From Latrodectus hesperus (taxonomy: Eukaryota > Arthropoda > Arachnida > Araneae > Theridiidae): DNA of 64,000 bases. Shown one piece after another: positions 1 to 13,775 of the stretch. Positions within the stretch are counted from its first letter, which is position 1. Each line of letters starts with the position of its first letter. The stretch covers positions 123,905,063 through 123,969,062 of the forward strand of contig CM075851.1 of assembly GCA_037975125.1 (NCBI GenBank). The letters are read 5' to 3'. Under the pieces are notes generated by a model that saw nothing but the letters and a program-made list of their open reading frames with translations, had not been told where the DNA came from and ran no database searches. Position numbers and translations under genes: made by a program.

Positions 1-2034
1 ACTTACCTCACCTGAAAACTATGAACCGCTACTGTCCAAATGAAATGCTTTCCAATGATACTCAATAAGTCAATAGATATTGTTTCATAAGATTCCTTAT
101 TTGATATTCAAAAACAATAAATGAACCTATTAAAATGAACTAATTTGGAACATAATTGTTGATGTTATTTTATCGTCATTTTAAATTTGTGCTCCATGCT
201 GAATTTTTATGCTGAAAAACAATTTGTAAAGTGTAGTTAAATTCAGAAAGTTAAAAGTGTCAGTATTACAGATGATGAAATAACAACTAAGATTAGAATC
301 CAAGTGTTATGAGGTGCTTATTAATATCCCATTAAAATGCGTTCAAAATATTCTATAGGATTGCAAACCCTTTTCCATGAGAAAAATTATGGGCTATATC
401 TTTTAGTAAAAATAATATATTGTACAAATATTTATATCTTCTTAATCACATTTTCAACCACCATAAATATCAAGAAATGTTAGAATAAGCAAACTCAACA
501 TGATTTCTTATACTGTTATGAGGAACTGGGTTGAGTTGTAGAGAAAGATGGACATTGTGAAAATATCAACTTAATTATTTGGGGAAACACAAGGAAACGT
601 TTACCAAAATCCAGTTGAATCCTTTAAGACAAATTAATTCGTTCAATAGTTTAGATGAGCAGCTATTCACGAATCTTGAGGTATATAAAACTAAATTAAA
701 TGATTTTGTTCACATTTTTACTATTTGAAATGATTAAGATGTAGAAATAATCTAAGGGAGTTCATTTTATGAAATTCTGATATACAAAAATCTAGATTCA
801 ATGATTTATGCTTCTGTGATTTTATAAAATTTTAAATGTAAAATGTTTCAATCAAAGCATAAAACAAACAATTATTTTATCATGTTTGATCATATATACA
901 TAAGAGTACAAATATTTTACTTTGCAAACGCAAATAATTCACAATAAAAGAAATAAACTAGCAGATCAACTAGTTTAACTCGTAATACTATAAGTATAAC
1001 AAGATTTGAGCCCAACAGATTAAAATTATTGCTGTAATCACTCTGAATATCTATACTTAGTATTTACTACATTATGCTTTCTAATGCTTAAGATTTAAGA
1101 AATATAAATTTTCGCTTGACCTGTCTGGATTTTCTGACCAGAAACAAATATCGTCTAATATTTTTACACAGTTGCCATTCCATGAAATGGTAATTTTATA
1201 GAATGGAGAATATATAATTGTACAAGTACTTAAAATTGCTGCTAATATCTCAAATATTTTGCATACTAATTTTAAAAAAAATTTAAATAATTTTTAAATA
1301 AAAAACTTATTTTAATATGTAAATAAGAATTGAATATATGCATTCCTCAAAATGAACTGTTTTTAAATAATGTAGATTTTTTTTAATAACTATTTTGAGT
1401 GTAATTATTTTCTTCAAATTTTAATACTGATTTGAATGACTTTTTATTTAATAAATAAATGCGTTATTATACAAATATTTCTATAATACAAAAGAAAAAT
1501 TAGACAATTATTTGTATTCTATTTCATTTCTAAGTATTTTAAACAAGTATAATATGAAATTAACTTATACTGTGTGTGTGTGTGAATGTGTGACTCATGG
1601 TATACATATATAGAACTCGTAAACTAAATTTTAAAATAATAAATTTTCATTTTTATTATTTTAAAATATTTTAGGAAAATTTATATTTAAGGCCCATATA
1701 TAAGGAAAATATTGAAGACATAAGTCCCTCAAGCAAAAAGTTTGCAATTACTTTTACACAAGTGAATATGGATATAAATATTCGTTTTTATTTAAATAAT
1801 ATTGAAGTATAACATATTTGATTTAAAAAGTTTTTCACGGATATTATTCAGTTAAAATACATAATTTTTCAAGGAAAATTATTGTTCTATTTTGTGTTGA
1901 ATTCACCTTTTGCAATCAAGTAGCGGGATAAAATCCCGATGTAAAATATTTGAATAAAAAGGAGCTGCTTTCAAATAAAGTTTTCACAGATATATTTAAA
2001 TTTTTATTTCAATTCCTTAATAAAAACAATCAAT
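1..2034. other. AT-rich intergenic DNA, no gene seen
   Basis: No open frame with protein-like composition and no terminal repeats were seen on either strand. The only simple repeat noted is a short (TG)n tract at 1571-1584. Probably neutral spacer. Confidence 0.6.
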
Positions 2035-4125
<2,091 letters not shown>

Positions 4126-4395
4126 TCGGTGGCACGACAGCCCCTGTGGGCCACAAGGCCTACAGAGCCTATCTCTGTTTTCCTGACTGAGAAACCCTGG
4201 GGTGCGACGCTTATGTCCCGATTAGATGGTCAGCCTAACGCGAAAATTCTCAGTTTTAGTTCCCAAGCATGCTTGGTACTCAATTAATCGACCCACTGAA
4301 GGGATGAAAGGCCGAGTCAACCTTGCCCAGCCCTAGGATCGAACCTCAAACCTGTACCTTGGGAGCATGAAATGCTGCCACTAAGTCACCGGGCT
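4126..4395 (-). mobile_element. tRNA-derived SINE, type A, copy 1
   Basis: Read on the minus strand this begins with a tRNA-like head: an A-box-like word GACTTAGTGG, then a B box GGTTCGATCC, then the GGGCTGGGCA end of the tRNA part. A body of about 200 bp follows, shared at roughly 80% by eye with the copy at 33889-34170; common landmarks include CAAGCATGCTTGGGAACTAA and CACCCCAGGG. The internal pol III promoter would drive transcription leftward. A LINE derivative is inserted right at its 5' end (4396-5208), duplicating part of the tRNA head. Confidence 0.85.
4383..4395. repeat. Target-site duplication, left copy
   Basis: AAGTCACCGGGCT occurs here and again at 5209-5221, bracketing the LINE derivative. 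The first two A residues are ambiguous with the GAA tail, so the duplication is 11-13 bp. It consists of SINE sequence, which shows the SINE was there first. Confidence 0.85.
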
Positions 4396-5208
4396 CCTGG
4401 AACCAGGGGGTACGTGTACCTTCCTGGGGCTTGAGCAGCCATCAGGCGCGTCGGCACGTGGTGGATAGCCGAATGTCCTGTAGGAATGACAGGATAGCCT
4501 TGAATATAGAATCAGAGGCCGCGAACCAGCTCCCGTAAACCCTGGTGTTATGCGATCCGTGCCTAGGGCTAATTGGCACCGCGGTTTTGCTGTCTTAACG
4601 GAGCCTCTAGTTGCTTGGCGAACTTCTAGAGTAATTTACCTTGCCCAGTAACTCAGGCAATGCTGGGTGGACTTATATTACCTGAGCTTTTTAATTGTTA
4701 TCTTGTGGCTGAAAAGACACAAAAAGTAACAAACCTTTCTGCATTTGCAGGTGATGCCTCTAAAGTAGACCTTGCTGAAAAAGACAAGGGAACTCAGAGG
4801 CAGTCTTGTAAAGGGGCAGCAATGAATTCTTCACTTGAGGTAGAAATGACCTCCAAACCATCTTCTTCTGGTGAAAGTCAGGAAGCTATTCCTAGCATGA
4901 CTGACTTTCTGACCAGATGGTCAGCAATACCTTATCTGCTGGAAATGTCATCCGCAAGAGGAAACGGCAAAGCATTTCATTTACGAATGTGAGGCTCTTG
5001 CCCTCCCTAGATTAACTTCTTTAGGGCTCGTCCATACTAGAGAGTTACACCTAGACTCCATTAAAGGGTTATCGGAATTTATTAGTAAAGTGGGTGACCC
5101 GAGCAACTGGAACTAGGAAACATTGGGTTTGGAGTTAATGGTACAAAATGCTGATAAAAGCAGAGGTGCCCAATGACATACAAACTCAATTTTAAGAAGA
5201 AGAAGAAG
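4396..5208 (+). mobile_element. Internally deleted R1/I-like LINE derivative
   Basis: This is an 813-bp retroposon bounded by an 11-13 bp target duplication and ending in a (GAA)n tail. Its last ~280 bp (from about 4928) match the 3' end of the LINE at 15958-17913 almost base for base by eye, including the codons for the C-terminal DFINKVGDPSNWK region and the GAAGAAGAAG tail. Its first ~530 bp are GC-richer and unrelated to the retained part of that LINE. They look like a LINE 5' region: a leader followed by an open frame (4660-4992; a likelier start is the ATG at 4822) rich in Ser and Glu like the beginning of an ORF1. The frame crosses the fusion point near 4930 and stops after KAFHLRM. 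I infer a LINE that lost the middle of ORF1 and nearly all of ORF2 and was mobilised in trans. Confidence 0.7.
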
Positions 5209-5221
5209 AAGTCACCGGGCT
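5209..5221. repeat. Target-site duplication, right copy
   Basis: Second copy of the AAGTCACCGGGCT duplication flanking the LINE derivative; it follows the GAA tail directly. Confidence 0.85.
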
Positions 5222-5751
5222 TCGAATACTACTGACTTCTTATTATCCATAATTATAGGATTTCTGAAGAATTGTTTCATTGACTTTGAAATGTATTTTT
5301 GCATCCCGAGGAAGATTTATAGTTTTCCACGCATTATTTCCGATAGATGTGCATATATATGAACAGAAGCGAAACATATATTTCCAATTAACCAACGGTC
5401 ATTACAAGCAAATCAAGAATTTGTTACCTCGTAGGATGTGTCCAAATATTTTCATCAAGAGAAATTTCTAAATACTATAATTTAATATAGTGAGACGCCT
5501 GGACTTTTTTCATTAAATGTTTAGCCTGTTAAACATTCTGTATAATATTTTTTAGTCAAAAAATATTTCTAAGACATTAATACGGATTTTCAGAATAAAA
5601 TAAACATATTAAAACAACCGACGACACACTGTTACTATTGTCTCAAATAAAACAATCTTCGACATGTACTAACATTTTCAATTCATACATCCCAAGTATT
5701 TTATATTTCAATTTAATGAAGTGCTGGTAACGTCATCTATGTGTTCATTCA
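5222..5751. other. AT-rich intergenic DNA
   Basis: No gene or repeat recognised. An open frame at 5280-5471 shows no recognisable protein features. Confidence 0.5.
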
Positions 5752-5850
5752 TTCATTGTCGTGTGCCAGCCAGGCTGGCAATATGGGGTGCGCTGCTCCA
5801 CTTTTTGAACTGAACCATATTATGGTCATGGAGTCCAACCATATACGTGT
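5752..5850 (-). mobile_element. SINE type B, 5'-truncated 3' fragment
   Basis: On the minus strand this matches the 3' half of the SINE copies at 8227-8478 and 36251-36512. Shared words are GTGGAGCAGCGCACCCCATA and CCTGGCTGGCACA. It ends in a (AATG)n-type tail, seen on + as CATTCATTCATTG near 5745. The tRNA-like head is missing, as expected of 5'-truncated retroposition. Confidence 0.8.
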
Positions 5851-6346
5851 TTGAGAACATATATATATTATTTTTTAGAAGAAATGCATTGGTGGATTTA
5901 ATTTCTTTTTAAAACAGTATTATATAAGGATAATACTTAAGGAATACCACATAACCTCATTGGAATGAACTGTTCTCCAAATAGTTGCTATAAAATATTA
6001 ACTCTTCCTGAAGCTTTAAAAATGTTTTAATGATCTCAACGAATAATGGGCATGTACTAAAGTGCTGCTTTTCATTAATTCAATTAGTAATTAGGAAATT
6101 CATTAAAATTTCTTGTAAATAATATTAAAATTATTAATAACATTAATTTTGACATCTTAATACCTCCAATATTTTGCATATGCTCTAAAATAATTAGTTT
6201 TTTAAAACTTTCACACAATTACAAATCTATACTTTCATACATATATAATTATACTACATTGTTTTCTCATTTGCTTAACAGTAAGATTTTATGTATACAG
6301 GATAATAACATTGACTCTTTTTTAATTCCACGGCTAAAGTGAAACT
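5851..6346. other. AT-rich intergenic DNA
   Basis: Nothing recognisable on either strand. Confidence 0.5.
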
Positions 6347-6396
6347 TCCCGAATATAATATTTCATATTTGTAAATATGAAATATAATATTCGGGA
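6347..6396. repeat. Near-perfect 24-bp-arm hairpin
   Basis: Arms at 6347-6370 and 6373-6396 pair at 23 of 24 positions around a 2-nt GT spacer. They start TCCCGAATAT and end ATATTCGGGA. The GC ends argue against chance AT symmetry. It could be a tiny foldback element or a cruciform site; it lies 16 bp before an (AT)n array. Confidence 0.85.
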
Positions 6397-6408
6397 TACT
6401 GTGTAAAA

Positions 6409-6411
<3 letters not shown>

Positions 6412-6492
<81 letters not shown>
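6412..6492. repeat. (AT)n microsatellite
   Basis: About 40 AT units without interruption. Confidence 0.98.
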
Positions 6493-6498
<6 letters not shown>

Positions 6499-8215
6499 GA
6501 AATGTCTTTATATCGAAATAATAATATCCTGGATTATGTGACCTGAAAATACGCAGATTATCACTAAATGTTTTACATATTCATGTGCTTTAAAGCAGTG
6601 TATGAATTAGAAATGGCGATAGTCATTCACTAATTCTGTATTTGCAGAAAAGTAGCTGATACTAAAAATAAAATAAAAATTATATTATAACTAAGTTAAA
6701 AATATTAAAATAAAGAAATTTTAATAAGATTTCATGCTAGTGTTCTCATTATTTATTTTATTCTTACAATAGTTTATGAAACTACCAATTAATTTGAAAT
6801 TAATTACTTGATCTGCTATTTGTAAATTATTAACAGATATAAGCTACTAATGGAGTTAAAGTTTTACTCTAAGTTACGGAAACCATTAATTTTAGTCTAA
6901 TTATATCAAAAACATTAGAAATTTTAATATTTACTTCAAGAATTACTACTCTTTTGATAAAGACATTCAATAGCGACATTCTCCACATACACTACATTTC
7001 TGTGTTTAAGTTTTTCTTTCCGCTAAAGGCGTGCAACATTTGCGAATATTTATGCCTCGTATTTATTTAACATGTTGACATTTCAAAATTTGATTCACAT
7101 ATCATTTCACTTAAACAGTGCTGAAAATTCAGATGATTTTACATATTTATAATTTATAAAATAGTATCATTATTTAATTAGAAAACAATAGCTTACACCA
7201 ACAGGAACTTCATTATAGAGTTAGAAATTGGTATATATTTCTATATAAATGTCAGTAAATACTTAAAAAGTTATATTGAAGTTATATGCAATAATATATA
7301 CTATATTAATACAAACTTTGAACTAAGGAAATTTACTTTTTTATTTGATTCTTATATCACCGAGTTTGCAATTTGAATATTCTGTGTGATTGCTTTATTT
7401 GAAAATTGTTCGTTCAGCTGATTCAAATAAAAATAAAATCCATTTATATATATATTATCCGTTTACTGAGAGAGTGCAAATGGGAAAAGAGATATGTAAA
7501 AGCTGCTAAATAAATAAGACATTATTTTCGTTGAATTGTAATCATGACACATAACAAATTGAGACTTTGGAAGGACATAATTTAACAATCTGTAAGAGAT
7601 TAAATAGCAATAGAAGGAAATATTGATATTCAAAGTGCGTTTCCATTCAAAAAAGTTTTTAAAATAGTATCTATTAATTCTTAAGTTCAGTTTGATAACG
7701 GTATTTTATTGAATTTTAGAATATACTGTTATTTTTCATTTTACATTGAAGAGAAAATGTGAGTATGGTTGCTAAAATATCCTTTCCTTTAAGAGATTAG
7801 CAAAAATTTGATTCTGAACTCAGTCATTACATTTGACTGCTTTTTGTTTTATAAAATTATCAGTTTTCTAAAATAAAAATTTTCGAAATTTAATAATTAA
7901 TAAAATTTAATCAAATTCTAATAAGAATCTCAAATAATTTCTCTGAAAAGTTCTAGAGTACAATAAAAATTAAAAATTATTGTACTTGATTTTAGGTAAT
8001 GAATTTTTGAGCTCTGATTTCTTATTATTTTGTATTTTTGACAGTGATGGTCTTGAATTCTGAGAAAATTTAATGGAGCCACTGACTTTAATAATTCCTT
8101 AACAAGACGGATATAGCATATACTCGGACCAGAGTCAGAATGCTTGTGTCAGACCTATATCGGTAGATGACATTCACAATCTGCCGGCAGTTAGTCGTTT
8201 AAGGACCGATAATTT
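6493..8215. other. AT-rich intergenic DNA
   Basis: No gene, terminal repeat or tandem repeat recognised. Confidence 0.5.
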
Positions 8216-8226
8216 TCCCGATACAA
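8216..8226. repeat. SINE target-site duplication, left
   Basis: TCCCGATACAA, repeated exactly at 8479-8489. Confidence 0.9.
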
Positions 8227-8478
8227 ATGTTGTTGTCTTGTGCCAGCCAGGTTGACAATATGGGGTGCGCTACTCCACTTTTACAACTAAACCCTATTTT
8301 GGTGTGGAGTCCGATTTCTTCAGTACACACATGCCATAGGTACCCGTTTATAGGGTAGGCAACCATTCATTCTAAGAAAGGACAAAGACAGGAAATACAT
8401 CCATGCCCGAACTGGGTTCAAACCCAGGACCTCTCTATCCGCAATCAGACACACTGACCACTACACAGAGTGAGCGGC
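8227..8478 (-). mobile_element. tRNA-derived SINE, type B, full-length copy
   Basis: Minus-strand retroposon starting GAGCCGCTCACTCTGTGTAG. It has an A-box-like stretch TGTGTAGTGG and a B box GGGTTTGAACCC (the complement lies at 8414-8425), then the body landmarks TTCGGGCATGGATGT, ACCCTATAAACGGG and GCGCACCCCATATTG, ending CTGGCTGGCACAAGACAACAAC. It is flanked by an exact 11-bp duplication TCCCGATACAA at 8216-8226 and 8479-8489, so both ends are defined. A short + strand open frame inside it (8403-8648) is an accident of SINE sequence. Confidence 0.9.
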
Positions 8479-8489
8479 TCCCGATACAA
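8479..8489. repeat. SINE target-site duplication, right
   Basis: TCCCGATACAA, the partner of 8216-8226. Confidence 0.9.
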
Positions 8490-8941
8490 TTAAAAAGGAC
8501 ATTATGTATGCCGTTTGATGATACGGAACCGGTATTGTTACGATCTTCATGCCAATGCCAACTCAAATCCGAAATTGCCGCTAGGCTTGTTTTTGCTGGG
8601 TTGCTAAACAATTGTAACTACTTGCAAAATAAAAATAACAACAAATGATTCTTGCTTTGGTTAATTTATGATAGGAAAAAATTAATTCAGAAAGCTTTTC
8701 ACAAGTGACGATTAAAATAAGCAAAAATTAAATTTAAATGAGAAACAATTATAGCGCAAAACAATGCATGAATAGATAAAGCAGCAAAAGCACAATAGAA
8801 AATTAAATTGCTTCACTTTGAAGCTCTGAACCAAAAAAGTAAAAAAAACATTGATTGACTAACTGCTTATTTATCAGGATTCGTTGTATCAATCATTCTT
8901 TGATAAACCTTCATTGCTAAGCACAGAAACAACGAATAATG
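8490..8941. other. AT-rich intergenic DNA
   Basis: Nothing recognisable. Confidence 0.5.
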
Positions 8942-8943
8942 TA

Positions 8944-8974
8944 TTAGGTTGGTGCGTATGAAATGTCGGATTCT
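8944..8974 (+). repeat. Mariner terminal inverted repeat, left
   Basis: 31 bp, an exact reverse complement of 9805-9835. A TA target duplicate precedes it at 8942-8943. Confidence 0.95.
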
Positions 8975-9020
8975 TAAGTGATTGTATAAAACTGCATATC
9001 TTTCTTCAAAAGCTGTTTAT

Positions 9021-9646
9021 TCAATCAAAGTATGCTCCATTCGCTTCAATACACTTCTCCCAACGAGATTTTAAAGCGTAGATGCCTGTCTTAAAAACAT
9101 TTTGGTCTTTAGAATTAATAAACTCTGATATCGAGTTTTTAGACTGTCTTCATTTTCATAGTGTTTGCCCCTTAAAAACAGCTCTAAATGCGTGAAAAAA
9201 TGAAAATCGGTCGGGGAGAGATCCGGTGAATAGGGTGGATGCTGCAATGATGAGCATACGTTTAACCGATCCAGCTTATTTCGCTCTGTCAGTGCGTGCG
9301 GTACCCACTTGTCCATCTTCTTAACCTTGCCAATCTCAGAAAGGTGTCTCAATATCGCTGTATGGTCAACTTTCATCCTGATAGCAAGTTCCCTCGTGGA
9401 TACGGCTGGATCCGCTTCCACTAGAGCCTTCAGGTCATCATTCTTCACAGACGTTTTGGGTCTTCCACGCGGCTCATTTTGCAGTGAAAAATCAACAGTC
9501 CGAAATTTTTCGAACCAACGCTGCACTTTCCGATCGTTAACCGTATTCTCCCCAAACGCTTGGTTTATGTTGCGTGCAGCTTTTGCAGCACTATTACCAA
9601 GTTTGTACTCATATAAGAAAATGACGCGAATGTCGGCAGAATTCAT
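9021..9646 (-). pseudogene. Mariner transposase, catalytic core deleted
   Basis: I place the start at the ATG at 9646 (MNSADIRVIFLYEYKLG), the usual mariner N-terminus; the same frame is open further upstream to 9724. The N-terminal paired-like DNA-binding part is complete: a first helix-turn-helix (SAAKAARNINQAFG...RWFEKF), the linker EPRGRPKTS, and a second helix-turn-helix (TRELAIRMKVDHTAILRHL). It runs to KWVPHALTERNKLDRLNVCSSLQ. The next residues are HPPYSPDLSPTDFHFF, the motif with the third catalytic Asp, so about 150-160 residues carrying the first two catalytic Asp are gone, yet the frame is kept across the join. A single missing base near 9120 then shifts frame; the other frame reads the normal C-terminus ending EANGAYFD with a stop at 9021. 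The product would bind DNA but could not cut it. Confidence 0.9.
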
Positions 9647-9804
9647 ATCGGCAATAAACTCAAAAGAAATAAAAAAGGGAAGACCTTCGAGAAAACCTAT
9701 TTTGCTGAAATGAGTCTCTGGCAATGGACAATACGAGTATAAATGAGGTTATGCCAAATACAAAAGTATAACGAAAACAGGGAGGAAAATGTCCGCATGT
9801 AAAG

Positions 9805-9835
9805 AGAATCCGACATTTCATACGCACCAACCTAA
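9805..9835 (-). repeat. Mariner terminal inverted repeat, right
   Basis: 31 bp, an exact reverse complement of 8944-8974, followed by TA at 9836-9837. Confidence 0.95.
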
Positions 9836-9837
9836 TA

Positions 9838-10589
9838 TAAGTTAGCCGAATATTAGAAAACAATGAATCACTAATGTTCAAGAAGAGCTCTTCTTTTTTG
9901 AACTTTATCTTCATAAATTGTAACCTTGCCAATGATTATCACATTTATAACGTATTGTCTTATTCTGCCACGGAGATCTGAGTATTCTGAAATTAAGAGC
10001 ACCACATTCAATTAAGATACTTTATAGCGAGTATGACAAGTAACTCGCGTATTTCAATAGCATTTTAAAATATTACCGAAATATAATTCATACGCTTCTA
10101 AAATATTTCTAATACAGATATTTTTAATTTTTTTCATGATATTCTCAAAAACATTTATAGTTTTTTTCAAGTTGCATGAGAATTGATATTCTATAAAAAT
10201 TTATTATGAAATATTCGTAAATTGTTAAATTCGTAAATAAAAATATTCATAAATTGTTTCTATGTAAAATAGGTTGTATTATTTGTAAAAATAAATAAAT
10301 AATACTTTAATAAAAACGAATAATTTTTCTTTAATATTCTAATTTTAAAATTTTGAAAGACAATTCCCAAGCTGTAAAGATAATGGAAAACTAGAGAATT
10401 CTTTTTATGCATAGTCAATTGAGGAACAACTGATAAGTTGCATGGAATTTGAAAACAGATATATTCATTTATTGAAACGAATTCCAAAGAAACAAACATA
10501 AATATTTTAAGATTAAAAGAACATTTGGAGTTAAAAAAATTTTCCAAATACGCTATTAATGTTCCTCCAATACTACGAGAAATATTTTT

Positions 10590-10594
<5 letters not shown>
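9838..10594. other. AT-rich intergenic DNA
   Basis: No gene recognised. Open frames here are low-complexity or are antisense to the mariner. Confidence 0.5.
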
Positions 10595-10643
<49 letters not shown>

Positions 10644-10651
10644 CATATATG

Positions 10652-10729
<78 letters not shown>
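10595..10729. repeat. (AT)n microsatellite with ACAT/GCAT interruption
   Basis: Two AT blocks separated near 10639-10655 by an interruption with ACATAC and GCATAC. The long Tyr-Ile frames it creates on both strands are not genes. Confidence 0.97.
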
Positions 10730-10730
<1 letters not shown>

Positions 10731-10791
10731 GAATTGTTATATTTTAGTTGATGCATTTCTTATTGATTGTTAATTATTAAATATTAAATGA

Positions 10792-10836
10792 TTTTATTTT
10801 TATGATATAATATTAAAAGAAGGAAGTATTAAATAT
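10792..10836 (+). repeat. 45-bp direct repeat, copy 1
   Basis: Matches 11831-11875 at 44 of 45 positions, 1039 bp away, in the same orientation. Contains AAAAGAAGGAAGTATTAAAT. The two copies bracket the (AT)n array at 11080-11325. Confidence 0.9.
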
Positions 10837-11077
10837 GAAATTGTTATTTGTTTTGGCTTTTTATTGAATATTGTTTTTCAAATCGTTATTATTTACTTGA
10901 AATACTTATTTACTGAGAACAAATATTTAATAAAAATAAAACATTTTTGGACAAAAGAATTATTTTATTTTAGTCATTTATTTTTCCTTCAAGTATAAAC
11001 ATTCGCACATTCCATATTACTCATATCCATATAAACTGAGAAGAAAAATCACTTTGAGCTCAGCTCAGCTGAATATC

Positions 11078-11830
<753 letters not shown>

Positions 11831-11875
11831 TTTTATTTTTATGGTATAATATTAAAAGAAGGAAGTATTAAATAT
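11831..11875 (+). repeat. 45-bp direct repeat, copy 2
   Basis: Partner of 10792-10836, with a single G/A difference. Confidence 0.9.
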
Positions 11876-12964
11876 ATAATCGTTATTTTTTCGACATTTT
11901 TTCCAGTGTGCACCTCTACAATGGGTGATGTAAAATTTATTAATGTATGTAAGAGTCACAGAAAAAATGCTTTGTGCCTGTCAATTTTGTAATTATGAAA
12001 ATAATATTTTTAGAATTATTTTGTACGTATCTGTATCCAAAATATTAAGCTTAATATGGTGATACGGAATCTTAAATTTAAAAAAAATTACAATAAAATG
12101 ATTTGATATGTATGATTGTAATGATTGTGTGAATATAATAAAAGGGATTTTATATAAAATTGTACTCTCTTCCATTTCATTCTCATTTAAAGCTGAAACG
12201 AAAACTTCTAGCTAAAAAATATATTTACGACAAAAAGCTGAAAAAGTTGTAGAAACTTAATGATATTTCTAGATATATTTAATACGCAAAAGTCAAATAT
12301 AATCTCCTTTTTTAAAATTCCATCGTGAATAGAAAAGCAAATGTTGCTTATTTAAAAAAGTAAATTATAGGGATGATTATACATATTGTGACAGTATTTT
12401 TCTATAACATTAACAGTGCAAAACTATATAAATAACAATCGTAAATTTTGATAACGAAGATGTTTTGAAATATATTTTCGCTTTTGTAGTATGTAAATGT
12501 CTGATTTATCAATTTTTCAAAAGTAGACCATAAGACCATCATTATTTTGTGGTAGTATTGCGCTTTTTTAGGGTAAGCATGACAGAATACAAAAAAAATG
12601 ACATCGCTTGTATTCTCTTAAACAATAACATAATTTTTAATGATTATTCTAGAATTTTATAAAAGAAAATGATATTTGAAAATCCCTGGCAAAAAGACAT
12701 TTAAATTTTTTTTTACAAAATTTGAAATTAACTCACTGATTTTAATCAAAGTACAATATTTTAATATTATGGAGCATTTGATGATGATGTTTTCAAATAT
12801 TCTGATAAGGGGAAGACATTTTTAAGTTAGTTTATTTTTAAACTCCTTTTCTTAATGCTTATAACTTGTTACTATGAAACTCAAATACTTTTTTATTAGA
12901 CGCACATTCTGCTTAACCAATTTAGTTTTACATATTTGATTATTTTGATAGAAAAAGAGCGTTT
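11876..12964. other. AT-rich intergenic DNA
   Basis: Nothing recognisable on either strand. Confidence 0.5.
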
Positions 12965-13775
12965 TTCTTACAAAAACATTGTTTTTTTTCTTCCAAAATT
13001 CTTGGTTTGTTAAAAAATATCGTTTTTCTTTCTAATATTTAAGTAATTGCAAAACCAATACTTACACTATTACAATTGTAGACATTGTATTTCGCTGTCA
13101 AATTTTCAGTTTGTTATAAAGTGGTTTCTTTTGCTTTCTATAAGTTAATTTATTGTAAAATCAACATTTACATTACAACTGTAGATTTTGTATTTCTTTC
13201 CAAAATTCTTGGTTTGTTATAAAGTGACGTTTTGCTTACTATCATTTAATTAATTGCAAAATCAATTCTTACACTATTACACCTGTAGATATTATAATCC
13301 GCTCTCAAATTCTTGGTTTGTTATATAATGGTTTCTTTTGCTTTCTATTAGTTAATTTATTGTAAAATCAACATTTACATTATTACAAAAGGAGATTTTG
13401 TATTTTGCTCTCAAATTCTTGGTTTGTTATAAAGTGGTTCTTTTTGCTTTCAATTATTTAACTTATAGCAAAACACCAACATTTACATTTCTACAACTGT
13501 AGATTTTGAATTTCTTTCCAAAATTCATGGTTTGTTATAAAATATCGTTTTGCTTACTATCATTTAATTAATTGCAAAATCAATTCTTACACTATTGCAA
13601 CTGTAGATATAATCATCCGCTCTTAAATTCTTGGTTTTTTATAAAGGGGTTTCTTTTTCTTTCTATTATTTAATTTATTGCAAAACAAACATTTACATTA
13701 TTATAACTGTAGGTTTTGCATTTTACTCTCAAAATCCTTGGTTTGTTATATTGTAGTTCCTTTTGCTTTCTAGAA
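12965..13775 (+). repeat. Degenerate ~105-bp tandem repeat, ~8 units
   Basis: The landmark CTTGGTTTGTTATAAAG or a close variant recurs near 13001, 13107, 13208, 13312, 13418, 13526, 13630 and 13737, a period of 101-108 bp. Each unit also holds a CTTTCTATTA-type word, a TTATTGCAAAATCAA-type word, and an ACTGTAGATTTTG-type word. Units differ by several substitutions and small indels, so the array is old. No open frame runs through it. Confidence 0.9.

Larger units (their letters stand above)
8944..9835 (-). mobile_element. Mariner element with internal deletion
   Basis: The element is 892 bp, with perfect 31-bp terminal inverted repeats at 8944-8974 and 9805-9835 (outer end TTAGGTTGGTGCGTATGAAA) and the TA target duplication typical of Tc1/mariner at 8942-8943 and 9836-9837. 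Complete mariners are about 1.3 kb, so roughly 0.4 kb is missing. The transposase remnant on the minus strand shows where. The identical ends suggest young age or recent mobilisation in trans. Confidence 0.95.

Noticed and set aside
8403..8648. 81-codon plus-strand frame beginning MPELGSNPG
   Set aside because: It lies in the tRNA-like part of a SINE; the apparent peptide is translated SINE consensus.
9309..9713. 134-codon plus-strand frame across the mariner
   Set aside because: It is the antisense shadow of the transposase remnant and has no protein-like motif of its own.
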